Assembly (NCBI GenBank): GCA_914767885.1
Contig: CAJZBQ010000019.1
Span: 62,001-126,000 of the forward strand
Length of the DNA stretch: 64,000 nt
Reading direction: 5' to 3'
Source of the DNA: Blepharisma stoltei
Lineage: Eukaryota; Ciliophora; Heterotrichea; Heterotrichida; Blepharismidae
The notes below the pieces were generated by a model, which had not been told where the DNA came from, searched no databases, and saw only the letters and a program-made list of their open reading frames with translations. Positions 1-9,389 of this stretch are shown here, piece by piece; the stretch's first letter is position 1; each line of letters begins with the position of its first letter. The translations under genes were made by a program, and so were the position numbers.

Positions 1-401
1 TAGCATTGATCTATTTCAGTAAATTTTATTTCAATTATAAATGCTCAAGGTGAATAAAGGAGTGATAGTTCCAGCAATATTGTCTTAATATAGCACCTCA
101 GCGAGATCCAAACTCACAAAAAGACTATTAGTATGCTCAATATAAAATGCGACATGAATAAGGCAGTTCTTTTATGACTGTTTATGTAAATGATTAATAT
201 ATAAATTATAGCAGCAATATCGCACTAAGCTTTTTCAAAAAGCAAATTCATTAAAAATCAATTGAATTAAATAAGTAGCACGCATAGTTAACATCTTTTA
301 GAGCAGCAAGATTAAGATAGCGTTTTGGATATTTTGAAAATTTTTCTTTTTTATAAAAAACGGCCTGCCTTTTCGAGCCATGCTTTCTATCAACAGCTTC
401 A

Positions 402-607
402 TATACTTTTCGAGCAGTTATGGCTCGAACTTGACCCCCCTTCTCCCTTAAAGTTTCATTTTAAATGAAAAAGAAAAATGAAAATGGCAAGTTGATCATT
501 ATGAATTTGACAAGTCAAATTGATTTTTTCTGTTTTATCTAAATTGAAAATGTCAGGGGAGGAGAGGCTAGAAGTCAAGATCAATCTATAACTGGTCTCT
601 CGTCATA
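402..607. other. TA-bounded IES with about 30-bp imperfect terminal inverted repeats
   Basis: Lies inside small-basic-protein copy a. Ends on the minus strand are TATGACGAGAGACCAGTTAT and, inverted, TATACTTTTCGAGCAGTTAT; the similarity continues to CTTGAC in both arms. Removing it with one TA joins LEKY to YEAVDRKH, matching LEKFYEILDKRH of copy b in frame. Confidence 0.7.
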
Positions 608-644
608 ATATTTTTCAAGAGCCTTCAACTTTTTATCTATCTTA

Positions 645-1025
645 CTCCCCCCCCCCTCCGTGAGCGAACAAAACCATTAGAAAAATCGCCATTTTTTGAC
701 CAAAAAACCCACCCTCCGTGAGTGAACAAAAATTTTTTTAATAGAAAAAATTTTAATGGAAAAAAATTTTGATATATAAGTGATAATTAGTATAATGAAA
801 TCTAGAGCTAATTCTGTTTAATTTTAAACAAATTGCGTTTTAAAACATAAATTTTGCAAATTAAATTAATATTTGCTTCCCAATTTTTGCAAATTAGGAT
901 TTTTTTAAATTTCGAAAAAAATATTTTTTATAAAATTTATATATAAATTTTTTTTTAAAAAAAATTAAACCCCCCTCCGTGAGCGAACAAAATTTTTTTG
1001 TTCGCTCACGGAGGGGGGGGGGGAG
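645..1025 (+). mobile_element. TNA-MITE copy 1 (TTA target duplication)
   Basis: Begins CTCCCC and ends GGGGAG, flanked by TTA at 642-644 and 1026-1028. A sub-terminal copy of CCTCCGTGAG occurs near 713, and a long palindrome (CCCCTCCGTGAGCGAAC and its inverse) fills 969-1020. Excision rejoins small-basic-protein copy a in frame. Confidence 0.8.
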
Positions 1026-1875
1026 TTAGCAAGTAATATATAAATTTTCTTTAGATCATAGCTGCTCGATGTATGGTTTGGGCCATTATGACGCCATCAG
1101 TCTCATTAGTATTCTATACAATTATTATGATAATCAAGTCGAATTTTTTTCCTATGTGTGAAGCGAAAATTCCTTCTGCACTTTATTTTCCTTTTTCTAG
1201 GGTCTTTTCTTGTGCTTTTTGGCTTTTTAGTCTGCTTGACTTTTAGTATTTCTGATCTTTTCTGCCTAAATGCATGCTGCTCCATATTTATATCTTTTTA
1301 TAAAGATTTTTAAAACGTTAAATTTGATTTCTAAATAATAATTTAATAAAGATTAATTATCATATTAATTAATGCGCAATTTTTTATAAACTACTTATAA
1401 ATTTTGAATAGGGCCTGGAAGAATTATTTTTGAAATCTAAAGTTCATAAACATAGATAGTATGTTAATCCATATACGACCATAATTTTATGGTTTGCACT
1501 AGGAATTTTATGATTTTTTATTCGTGATGATTTTCTTCTACAACTCTACACAGGACAGTGGCCTGAAACAAAGCCACAGAGTAAGATAATACATCTATCT
1601 ATAACTATATTCTTTCAATCTTTTTCTATATCATATATTTTATGGAAACTCTCTATATTATTATTATTATTATAATAGGAGTAGAGGATGAAATATAAAG
1701 TATCAAAGTTTAATCTAGGTAAAGTTATTCTGAAAATAATACTTTAATTATAGAAATTATTTTACGATAAGTGTTTTACTGTTGTTGATTTGATTACTTT
1801 GGGAGTTGTTCTCATTAACAAGAGTATAGCTTTACTTAAATATAGATTAATTTTAAATGAACTTTAAACAGCTAA

Positions 1876-2130
1876 CTCCCCCCCTTCTAGAGCGAAAAAA
1901 AAATGATATATAAGCTATAATTAATATAATGAAATCTCTAGCTAATTCTGTTTAATTTTAAACAAATTGTATTTTAAAATATAAATTTTACAAGTTAAAT
2001 AAACATTTGATTTCCAATTTTGAGAATTGAGTTTTTTTAAATTTTGAAAAAATTTTTACTATTATATAAAATTTTTAAAAAAAATTAACCCTGAACAAAA
2101 TTTTTTGTTTCTCTCACTGAAGGGGTGGAG
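1876..2130 (+). mobile_element. TNA-MITE copy 2 (TAA target duplication)
   Basis: Left end CTCCCCCCC, right end GGGTGGAG, flanked by TAA at 1873-1875 and 2131-2133. Same orientation and internal sequence as copy 1. Lies between small-basic-protein copies a and b. The rest of 1286-2287 shows no coding signal that I can see. Confidence 0.75.
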
Positions 2131-2287
2131 TAAGTCGTTTTCAGTTAATAGAATTTTTCCATTACTTCAAATTAAACAGCTTATAAAATAATAATCATTA
2201 TAACGCAATTATTAAATCTGTTTTTTGTAAACAATGAAATTTAACCTAAAATAATATAATAGTCAAATTGCAAAACAGATGAATTAT

Positions 2288-2734
2288 TTAAAAATCTGTT
2301 AAAGTGCATAAATGAATTGCATGGTTAACGTTTTTCATAGCTGAAGAATTCAAATATTGTTTCAAATATTTAGAAAAATCAAATTTTTTGTTAGGAACTA
2401 TTGATGTTATATTGGAATGCCTTTTATCAAGAATCTCATAAAATTTTTCAAGAGTTTTATTTTTTTCTTTTATTTCGCCAAGCAATTTTGTGGTTTTCTT
2501 TGCATTATAGCCTCCTGTCCTAATATATTGACTCTTACGGTACCCTCAGTCCATGCTGCTATTTCAATCATTATTGTGATAGTTAACTCGCAGCTTATTC
2601 CATGGAGTATAGTTTTCATATGCTCTTTTATACTTACTATTTGAAAAATCTTTCTTTTTTGTACCTTTTGGCTTTTTAATTTTTCTGGTTTTTATTATTT
2701 CTGATCTCTTCTGCTTCAATATTGGCTGCTCCAT
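2288..2734 (-). CDS. small basic protein family, copy b
   Basis: 149 codons from MEQPILKQKRSEI at 2734 to TTA (stop) at 2288, reading through two TGA codons as Trp near 2564 and 2545. The start was chosen because copy a begins with the same MEQ...KQKRSEI. The N-terminal 50 residues are very basic (KTRKIKKPKGTKKK); the middle has a YHNN-W region and the C-terminus ends HLCTLTDF. No known domain is recognised. Together with copies a, c and d it brackets the Kelch-TPR array. A nuclear role is only a guess from the basic stretch. Confidence 0.6.
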
Positions 2735-3149
2735 ATTATGCTGCTTATTAAATATAATTATAAAAAAATAATAAGGAATAGACTTTATAAATCTAAGATT
2801 TAGGCATTTTCGCAATTAGTTTTTAAAGTTAAATTTATTTTAGAAAATATCATAATCTTCTAATATTTTCTACTTTCACAAATTTTGGTTAGGTATTTGT
2901 ATTCTGTGATTTTTTCAATATCTATTTACTCATTAATCAAGCTTCAAAATTATTAAAATCAGAACAATCCAATTTAAGAATTATTGAGTTAACCGCCTTA
3001 AGAAGCTATTGAAAGTAAAATTGATGACAATAGCTAACAGAAATTGATACAACGATGCAAAGCTGTTTTATATTTTCAAATAAAAGCTAGAGAGTCTAAA
3101 TAGATCCTTCTTTACAGAAATATGCGGGGCATATCTAGAAAAAAGAAAT
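2735..3149. other. upstream region of array copy 1
   Basis: No gene seen. About 2855-2940 (TTCTACTTTCA...TTTTGGTTA...) is similar to 8736-8830 upstream of copy 2, so the duplicated unit included 5' flanking DNA and possibly its promoter. Confidence 0.4.
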
Positions 3150-6100
3150 ATGCAAAATTCTCCTGAAATTCATGATAAAGCTAGTGTCGAGTCAGTAAAC
3201 GTTAAAGATTCAACTTCCTTTATAATAAGTTCGAACAGTGAAAGTTCAAAAGGGCCTGAAAACATAAACAAGATAATGGAAAACAACCTAGAAAAAAACA
3301 TAAGCTTGCTTAATTCTCAAATAACTGTTTCTAATGAACTCAACAATAAACCCAAGGAAACAGAAAGCGCTTTAAAAGTTATAAACATCTTAAGAAATAA
3401 AACAGCTGAGATTCTCAGTATACCAAACAATCGCGAATTAGAAATAGATTTCAGAACAACTTGCTCAGCAATTCAGAACAATTCTAGCCTTCACGATCCA
3501 CTATTAATGCAAGCTTACCAAGATTATCTTAATGCTTATCAACGAAAAGCATCTCTTTATAATATTGCAAGAGATTATGAAGAAAATAGAACTAATTTAT
3601 ATATTTATAACACTGAAACTGAAACCGAAGAAGTCAAAACCGTTCAAATTCCACAGCCACTAAGCTCATGCTCCTGCATAACTCAACTTCCAAATGGTAA
3701 GTTATTCTGTTTTGGTAGTGATGAATGCTCTGGCACAATGCTAATTGATATGAATGGCAGAGCCAAAATGCTGCCATCTGGAGCTCCTCACGGAGTCTCA
3801 TCAATTATTTATTTCAGCAACAGCGTCTATTGCTTTGAAGGTGAAAGAAATCTATCTAGCAGATTCGATTTGGATCAAAATCGTTGAATTAAATTATCTC
3901 CAATGCCAATATACATAAAAATGGTGACGACAGACCACCCGACCTCTCGACCCTATTTCTTAAACAGCAGCAGGCAACGGCCCAGCGTTGAGGATTTAGG
4001 CGGAAAGGGATCGGTAATCCTTTATGTATAGTCGGGCTGGGTTTTCCTCGGGCCCAGGGAGCTAATCCCTGGACTTAGATTTTTTCCTCCGGTACAACCA
4101 TTGGAAAGGGCAAGGGTCGGCGATATCTGTTGGGCGATATGACCCTCAGACCCTGAAGACAGTATTTGCCTAACGAGAAACTGGAGGTTTCGACCTAGGT
4201 GGTTGGCCCTTAGATTCCAGGAGCCATGGAAGTCAAGACTGGTGCGCGAAGCCTCGTCTGCGGCGGCGGGGAAGGGTGTCCGCCGGGATCCCTCAGGGAT
4301 GATGAGCGTGTAGAGGTGCAAATCATCCGGCCCTTGCGAAAGCGAACGGCACAACTTAATCTTAATCTCTAATGCCAAAAGCTTATTGCTGGTGCAATAG
4401 TATAATATTTAATAGAAATATTTTGATTTCTGGAAGTAAAAATAGAAATCTTTTGTTATACTCAATTGATATTAACTCTTTCTCCACAATTCCTTATGAA
4501 TTTGAAAAGCATAAAATAAAGATCCTGATAAATGCAGAGAGACTATATTTGATTGAATGCTGTGGATGAATCTATGAAAACGAAGTTGGAAGTTACTTGA
4601 ATTGGAGACGAATTAGAAAATCATCAATCGATAACAATCTTCAAGTGCATTGAGTATATAATAAAGGAGGAATATGCATCTCAACTACTAACGGATCGGT
4701 TAGAGAATATTATTATTTTAATTTAGATCAAAAAATCATTACTGATAAAGCTTATTATAGTAAGTATTACTTACTTACTCCAGAGCAAAGCTATTGGAAA
4801 AAATTTCAAAAGCCCACCCTCTGAGACCTGCAAAAATTTTTATGGAAAAAAATTGATATAAATGATAATTAGTCGATGAAATCTCTAGCTAAATCTGTTT
4901 AATTTTAAACATATTGCATTTAAAACATAAATTTTATATTACTTCTAAATTTTTACAAATTGGGAATTTTTTAAATTTTGGAAAATAATATTCTATAAAA
5001 ATTTCTATCGTTATTTGCAGATTTTTGAACTTTACCACCTAAGTGTGGAATTTTTCCGTGTGTTAAAAGAGGATTCCACATGTGAAATCAAAAGGGCTCC
5101 ACACGTGAAATCACCTTTTCACGCGCGGAAAAAATTCCACACTTAGGTGGTAAAGCTCAAAAATCTGCAAATAACGATATATATAATTTTTTTTAAAAAA
5201 AATTAACTCCTCTGGAGCGAATAAATTTTTTTGTTCGCTTACAGAAGGGGGGGAGTTAGAAGGGTAGGTAAAGAGATTGAATCAATAAAATGAAATAATC
5301 AGAATTTTAAGCTTGATCCTTATAATCTGGATGAATGAAGTCTAAAAGGCATGAGTCTAAAAGAATTAGGAAATTATTTAGAAGAAATCATATATTATGA
5401 CAAAAAACTCAAAGAAGATCCAAATTACGCTTTTTTTTATTATAATAAAGGCAACGCTTTTTATTGTTTACTCCCCCTCCTCCGTGAGTGAACAAAAACC
5501 ATTGGAAAAATCTATTTTTGCCCAAAAACCCACCCTCCGTGAGCAAGCAAAAATTTTTTATAAAAAAAAATTTTATATATAAGTGATAATTAGCATAATG
5601 AAATCTCAAGCTAATTTTGTTTAATTTTAAACAAATTGTGTTTTAAAAAATATAATTTTTATAAATTAAATTAATATGTGCTTCCCAATTTTTGCAAATT
5701 AAGATTTTTTTAAAATTTCGAAAAAAAATTTTTTTAAAAAAAAAATTTAACCCCCCTCCATGAGCGAACAAATTTTTTTTGTTCGCTCACGGAGGGGGGA
5801 GTTAGAAAGATATCTAAAAGCAATCGAATGCTATGACAAAGCAATCAAGCTAGATCCAAATGAAACTCTTTTTTACTTTAATAAAGGCAACGCTTTTTAT
5901 GGTCTAAAAAAATATCTAAAAGCAATTGAATTCTATGACAAAGCAATCGAACACAAGCCAAGCAAAGCTAAATATTACTATCATAAAGGCAACGCTTTTT
6001 ATGGCTTAGAAAGATATCTAGAAGCGATCGAATGCTATGAAGAAGCAATCAAAGTTAGGCCAAATGATGCTGATTTTTACTGGAAGAAAGGTTCTGCTTT

Positions 6101-6593
6101 TAATGAATTAGGAAGATATCTAAAAGCAATCGAATGCTATGACGAAGCAATTATAATCAATCCAAACAATGCTGATTTTTGCAGGAAGAAAGTATCTGAA
6201 TTAATTGAATTAAGAAAATATCAAGAAGCAGAAATAATCAATAGCGAAACAATAAAGATCAACCCAAACAATGCCAAGTTTTATAATGATAAAGGCAATA
6301 CTCTTTATGTTTTAGAGAGATATCAAGAAGCAATTCAATGCTATGATGAGGCAATCAAACTTAAACCCAACAATCCTTTGCATTTCTGCAATCGAGCTAG
6401 GGTATTTGATAATCTCAGACAGGAAGAAGCAGCTTTGCAGGACTTTAATACGGCTTATAATTTATGGCAACAATATCAAGAAAGTGCTTTCGTTGGGAAT
6501 GGATGGGAACTATCTGAAAAAGATATCAAATTTATTGACGACATATTAGGCTGAGAGCGCATTGAACTACTCCAAAAATGCAGATTTAAATAA
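3150..6593 (+). CDS. Kelch-like propeller / TPR protein, array copy 1
   Basis: Germline-interrupted gene. The N-terminal half has repeated beta-propeller-like strands (QLPNGKLFCFG, NSVYCFEG, RFDLDQNRW, NSIIFNRNILISG) typical of Kelch-type motifs. The C-terminal half is TPR repeats with the signature KGNAFYGLKKYLKAIE. Three segments interrupt it: a GC-rich retroposon (about 3910-4365), a MITE (4775-5258) and a second MITE (5468-5804). Removing each with one target-site copy leaves 720 codons in one frame, with TGA as Trp. It has its own longer N-terminus (MQNSPEIHDKAS) and lacks the MAES start of the other copies. A missing A near 6578 changes the end from KMQI to KCRFK. Propeller-TPR proteins are usually scaffolds; its actual role is unknown. 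Confidence 0.7.
3910..4365 (+). mobile_element. GC-rich retroposon R1 with target duplication
   Basis: About 456 bp, far richer in GC than its surroundings. The head contains AAAATGGTGACGAC and the tail has CTTAATCTTAAT repeats. Flanked by near-identical TCTCCAATGCCAA (3897-3909) and TCTCTAATGCCAA (4366-4378), typical of target-primed non-LTR insertion. It splits array copy 1; removal with one target copy restores SPMPKA in frame. No transferase or integrase domain is visible. Confidence 0.7.
4778..5255 (+). mobile_element. TNA-MITE copy 3 (TTA) carrying a nested palindrome
   Basis: Flanked by TTA at 4775-4777 and 5256-5258. Internal sequence as in the other copies. Excision joins YYLL to RRVGK exactly as in array copies 4 and 5. 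It is longer than other copies because a separate 167-bp palindromic element is inserted at 5009-5175. Confidence 0.8.
5009..5175. repeat. nested inverted-repeat element inside MITE copy 3
   Basis: Arms start CGTTATTTGCAGATTTTTGA and end with its near-perfect inverse; further arms CCACCTAAGTGTGGAA and CACACTTAGGTGG lie inside. The other MITE copies lack this block at the same place, so it inserted into the MITE. Confidence 0.75.
5471..5801 (+). mobile_element. TNA-MITE copy 4 (TTA)
   Basis: Flanked by TTA at 5468-5470 and 5802-5804; ends CTCCCCC and GGGGGAG. Excision turns the split TPR into GNAFYCLERYLKAIE. Array copy 3 has the uninterrupted GNAFYCLERY at the matching site (about 13,240), a natural empty-site control. 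Confidence 0.85.
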
Positions 6594-6854
6594 TTTGGTT
6601 AGAATAAAATAAAAAATTATCTCCCTATCATATAAAATTCGATGATATCCGATCTATCCTCTAGTGTGAGGATTATCCATTTATATTTAGCATGACTTCT
6701 GAAGTTAGTGTTGGTCCAGCAACCTTTAATATTCTGCAGCGATTTGCTACAGCATAAATCCGCAGATTGACAGCAGCATCCAGTGCCTGAAATAGAATAG
6801 GGTAATTGCCTGCTCAAGTATTTTTTATTTCCTGCCTCGAATTACAGAAGCTGC
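6594..6854. other. spacer after array copy 1, retroposon-like fragment
   Basis: No gene seen. Starts with the same AT-rich 3' flank as the other array copies (ATTTGGTTAGAATAAAATA). From about 6650 it becomes more GC-rich and resembles retroposon debris rather than coding DNA. Confidence 0.3.
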
Positions 6855-6857
6855 TGA

Positions 6858-7199
6858 CTTCCCCCTCTCCGTGAGCGAACAAAAAAATTTTTGTTCGAGC
6901 AAAGAGGGGTTAATTTTTTTTAAAAAAAACATTTTTGAAATATAAAAAAAAATTTTGCAAAAATTGAAAGCAAATATTAATTTAATTTATAAAATTTATG
7001 TTTATAATACGATTTGTTTAAAATTAAACAGAATTAGTTAATGATTTCATTATACTAGTTATTACTTATATATCAATTATTTTTTCATAATAACTTTTTG
7101 TATTAAAAAAATTTTTGCTTGCTCACGGAGGGTGGTTTTTTTTTTGGGCAAAAAATAGGGATTTTTCTAATGGTTTTGTTCGCTCACGGAGGGGGGGAA
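6858..7199 (-). mobile_element. TNA-MITE copy 5 (TGA)
   Basis: Reverse orientation. Ends CTTCCCCC and GGGGGGAA, flanked by TGA at 6855-6857 and 7200-7202. No TA is present at either boundary, so this copy fits a TNA rule but not a strict TA rule. Confidence 0.7.
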
Positions 7200-7278
7200 T
7201 GAGCTTTTTTTTCAGGGATGACCTGGGAAAAAGGGAGCAGAGTATACAAAGCAGGCGGTCTCTAGAATCCTTGTCTCA

Positions 7279-7515
7279 ATGGGACTAGAACTTCTACATT
7301 TCCTGCTTAAATTGATCACTGCCTACCAAATAAAAGCCCAAACAGCAATTCAAAATCTGATTTTCTATAATTTCGGCTATGGCATTATTTATTTTTTGTG
7401 GGTTTCCCTCGCATATCTCTTAAAGCTTGCCATAATGACTTATAGCACTGGAGTATTCTGCACCATCACCACAGGCATCACTTTTGGTTATTTTTTGTTC
7501 AGAATGATGGCATAA
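7279..7515 (+). pseudogene. truncated Ctr copper-transporter copy
   Basis: Closely matches the second half of the Ctr gene at 7659-8132: LGLE-type helix, FLWVSLAYLLKLAIMTYSTG and a glycine-rich third helix. It lacks the Met-rich N-terminus and first part, and upstream sequence is MITE and retroposon debris. A 5'-truncated duplicate is the simplest reading. Confidence 0.6.
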
Positions 7516-7658
7516 AACTCCTATAGCAAACGAAAGCTTATCTCAAGAACTAGGAGTAAAAAACCCATGCTGCTAGTAGCTTAAAAATAGTAAAATAAAT
7601 CGTCAAAGATATGGCCAGTTAATTTTAATCGAATAAAAGAATAAAATAAATAGGAGAA

Positions 7659-8132
7659 ATGGAAGATATGAGCTTCTGCGCAATTATGAATATGAGCATG
7701 ACTATGCAAATGACATTCCATAATAATGACTTCAAGCTCTACTTTGATAGGTAAAATGAATTCAGCTGAAATGTTGATAATGATTTTAGATATGCAATAA
7801 CAATTGCTGCTTTGTTTTTGGCAGCAATTGGATTAGAACTTGTGCGTTTCCTCGCTAAATTATTAGCAGTCTATCTAAAAAAAGTCCCTAAAAGTGCTTA
7901 CACTACAATATTGCTTAATTTAGGAAATGTGAGTTTATTTTTTCTATGGGTTACTTTATCATATCTACTCATGCTTGCAATAATGACATATAGCATAGGA
8001 GTTTTTTGGGCAATCACGACAGGCCTTACCTGTGGCCACATTTTATTCCGAATAATAAAATTTGCATCTCCAATTGCTAATGAAAGTTTATATGAAGAAT
8101 TGCTGGTAAAAAATCCATGCATAAAAAACTAA
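7659..8132 (+). CDS. Ctr-family copper transporter with one 15-nt intron
   Basis: High-affinity Cu(I) uptake channel of the Ctr family, expected in the plasma or vacuolar membrane as a trimer. The N-terminus is Met-rich (MNMSMTMQMTF), as used for copper binding. Then follow the W-containing loop (YFDSW) and three membrane helices. Helix 2 carries the MxxM-type copper filter region (LLMLAIMTYSIG); helix 3 is glycine-rich (GVFWAITTGLTCG). A 15-nt intron at 7751-7765 (GTAAAATGAATTCAG) must be removed; it restores YFDSWNVDNDFRYA. The spliced frame is 153 codons. The start at 7659 (MEDMSF) is the first Met before the Met cluster. It lies between array copies 1 and 2 beside its own truncated copy. 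Confidence 0.85.
7751..7765 (+). other. 15-nt intron in the Ctr gene
   Basis: GTAAAATGAATTCAG. Without removal the frame has a stop; with removal the conserved FD-S-W junction forms. Confidence 0.85.
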
Positions 8133-8348
8133 TAAATTAAGTAAATTAGATTTAAAAATTAATTTTCTGTGCTAACTAATCCTAATTTGTCATTATTTGC
8201 TAGCATTTCTTTAATGGCTAATCATGATTTTATAATAATTATTAATATCAATTAATACTCAGCGCTCTTCTGAATTATTCATTATTTCTTTGAAAATTAT
8301 TTTTTATTACATTAAAATATAAAACAGAATATTTATAGTTAAAATTAC

Positions 8349-8590
8349 ATGTCAGACAAAGAGAATCAAAAGGTTCAACAAATAAATGTCTTCCTTAACT
8401 CAATTGGCTGGGGGAAATGCTTAACTTTTTATTTTATCGTATGTGGAAGAGCTTGGTTTTCAATAGCTTATTTGAACACTGCAGTTTCATTTCTAATGAG
8501 AAGCGCTAAAGATTGGTGTGATCTGGAGTCTTACTAAGTCGGTTTTATTAATACAGCTCATATGGCAGGAATTTTTCTATGGCATATATA
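8349..8590 (+). pseudogene. fragment of a membrane transporter (possibly MFS)
   Basis: Starts MSDKENQKVQQINVFLNSIG and has a hydrophobic helix. An in-frame TAA follows at about 8535, after which the frame reads VGFINTAHMAGIFLW, resembling an early MFS helix. It then runs into GC-rich unrelated sequence (8595-8720). A dead N-terminal fragment is likely; the family call is weak. Confidence 0.3.
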
Positions 8591-8895
8591 TGGTCGGGTG
8601 AATCTCCTGAGAGATTGCTTACATATCATTTTTCGATGACGCTAGCAAGAAAATGGTGCGGTGTGACATTGGATGATAAGGGTAACCTATGCCCATAGCC
8701 AGCGGTTGGGTAGCTAGAGAATGTTGTAATTTATTACAGTATTTAATATTTCCTACTTTCAATAATTTTGGTTACATATTTATATTCTGTGAATTTTTCA
8801 ATATCATATTTACTTTTCAATGATGCTCACTTATTATAACTATATTTATTATTTGGGTGAATATACATTAAAATGAAGTGCAGGTCAGCAAACGT
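8591..8895. other. retroposon-like debris and duplicated upstream region
   Basis: 8595-8725 is GC-rich, gene-free and abruptly different from its flanks. 8736-8893 resembles the upstream region of array copy 1. Confidence 0.35.
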
Positions 8896-8898
8896 TTA

Positions 8899-9238
8899 CT
8901 CCACCCCCTCCGTGAGAGAACAAAAAAATCTTTTCTCTCATGGAGGGGGTTAATTTTTTTTTAAATATTTATATATAAATTTATAAAAATTTTTTTCTCA
9001 AAAAAATCCCACTTCACAAAAATTGGATTCTAAATTTTAATTTAATTTGTAAAATTTATGTTTTAAAACGTGATTTGTTTAAAATTAAACAGAATTAGCT
9101 CGAGATTTCATTATGATAATTATCACTTATATATCAAAACTTTTTTCCATAAAAATCTTTAATTAAAAAAATTTTTGTTCGCTCATGGAGGATGATTTTT
9201 GGGCAAAAAATAGAAATTTTTCTCTAAAAGAGGGGGAG
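8899..9238 (-). mobile_element. TNA-MITE copy 6
   Basis: Reverse orientation. Left flank TTA (8896-8898), right flank TAA (9239-9241): the one copy whose two 3-bp flanks differ, although TA is shared. It lies in the degraded 5' part of array copy 2, at a site equivalent to AAACGTTAAAG in copy 1 (about 3200), which is empty. Confidence 0.7.
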
Positions 9239-9389
9239 TAAGGAATGGACTTTAATTATAATAAATGAAAACAGTTAGAGTTCAAAAGGGTTTGAAAACG
9301 TAAGCAAGCCAATAAAAATCAACCTAGAAAAAAAGATAAGCTTGCTTAATTCTCAAATAACTATTTATAATAATCTCTGCAATAACCCA

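Larger units (their letters stand above)
251..1285 (-). pseudogene. small basic protein family, copy a (interrupted, nonsense codon)
   Basis: Paralogue of the genes at 2288-2734, 18689-19153 and 19211-19606. It reads on the minus strand from ATG at 1285 (MEQHAFRQKRSEIL...) to TAA at 251, ending in SIDF where the paralogues end in LTDF. Two segments must be removed: a MITE (642-1028) and a TA-bounded IES (402-607). After that the frame is 149 codons, exactly the length of copy b. One in-frame TAA remains at 1106-1108, where copy c reads a sense codon, so this copy is probably dead or truncated. The N-terminus is rich in Lys/Arg and looks like a nuclear localisation signal. I do not recognise the family. 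Confidence 0.6.

Noticed and set aside
642-1028. CRISPR-like repeated CTCCGTGAG units
   Set aside because: The repeats are terminal and sub-terminal parts of a MITE, in mixed orientation and without regular spacers; the organism is a ciliate.
4022-4378. Minus-strand 118-residue open frame
   Set aside because: Lies within retroposon R1; composition-driven open frame in GC-rich DNA with no domain.
5760-6554. Separate TPR gene starting inside the MITE
   Set aside because: Its first 16 codons are MITE sequence; the true frame joins upstream across the element.
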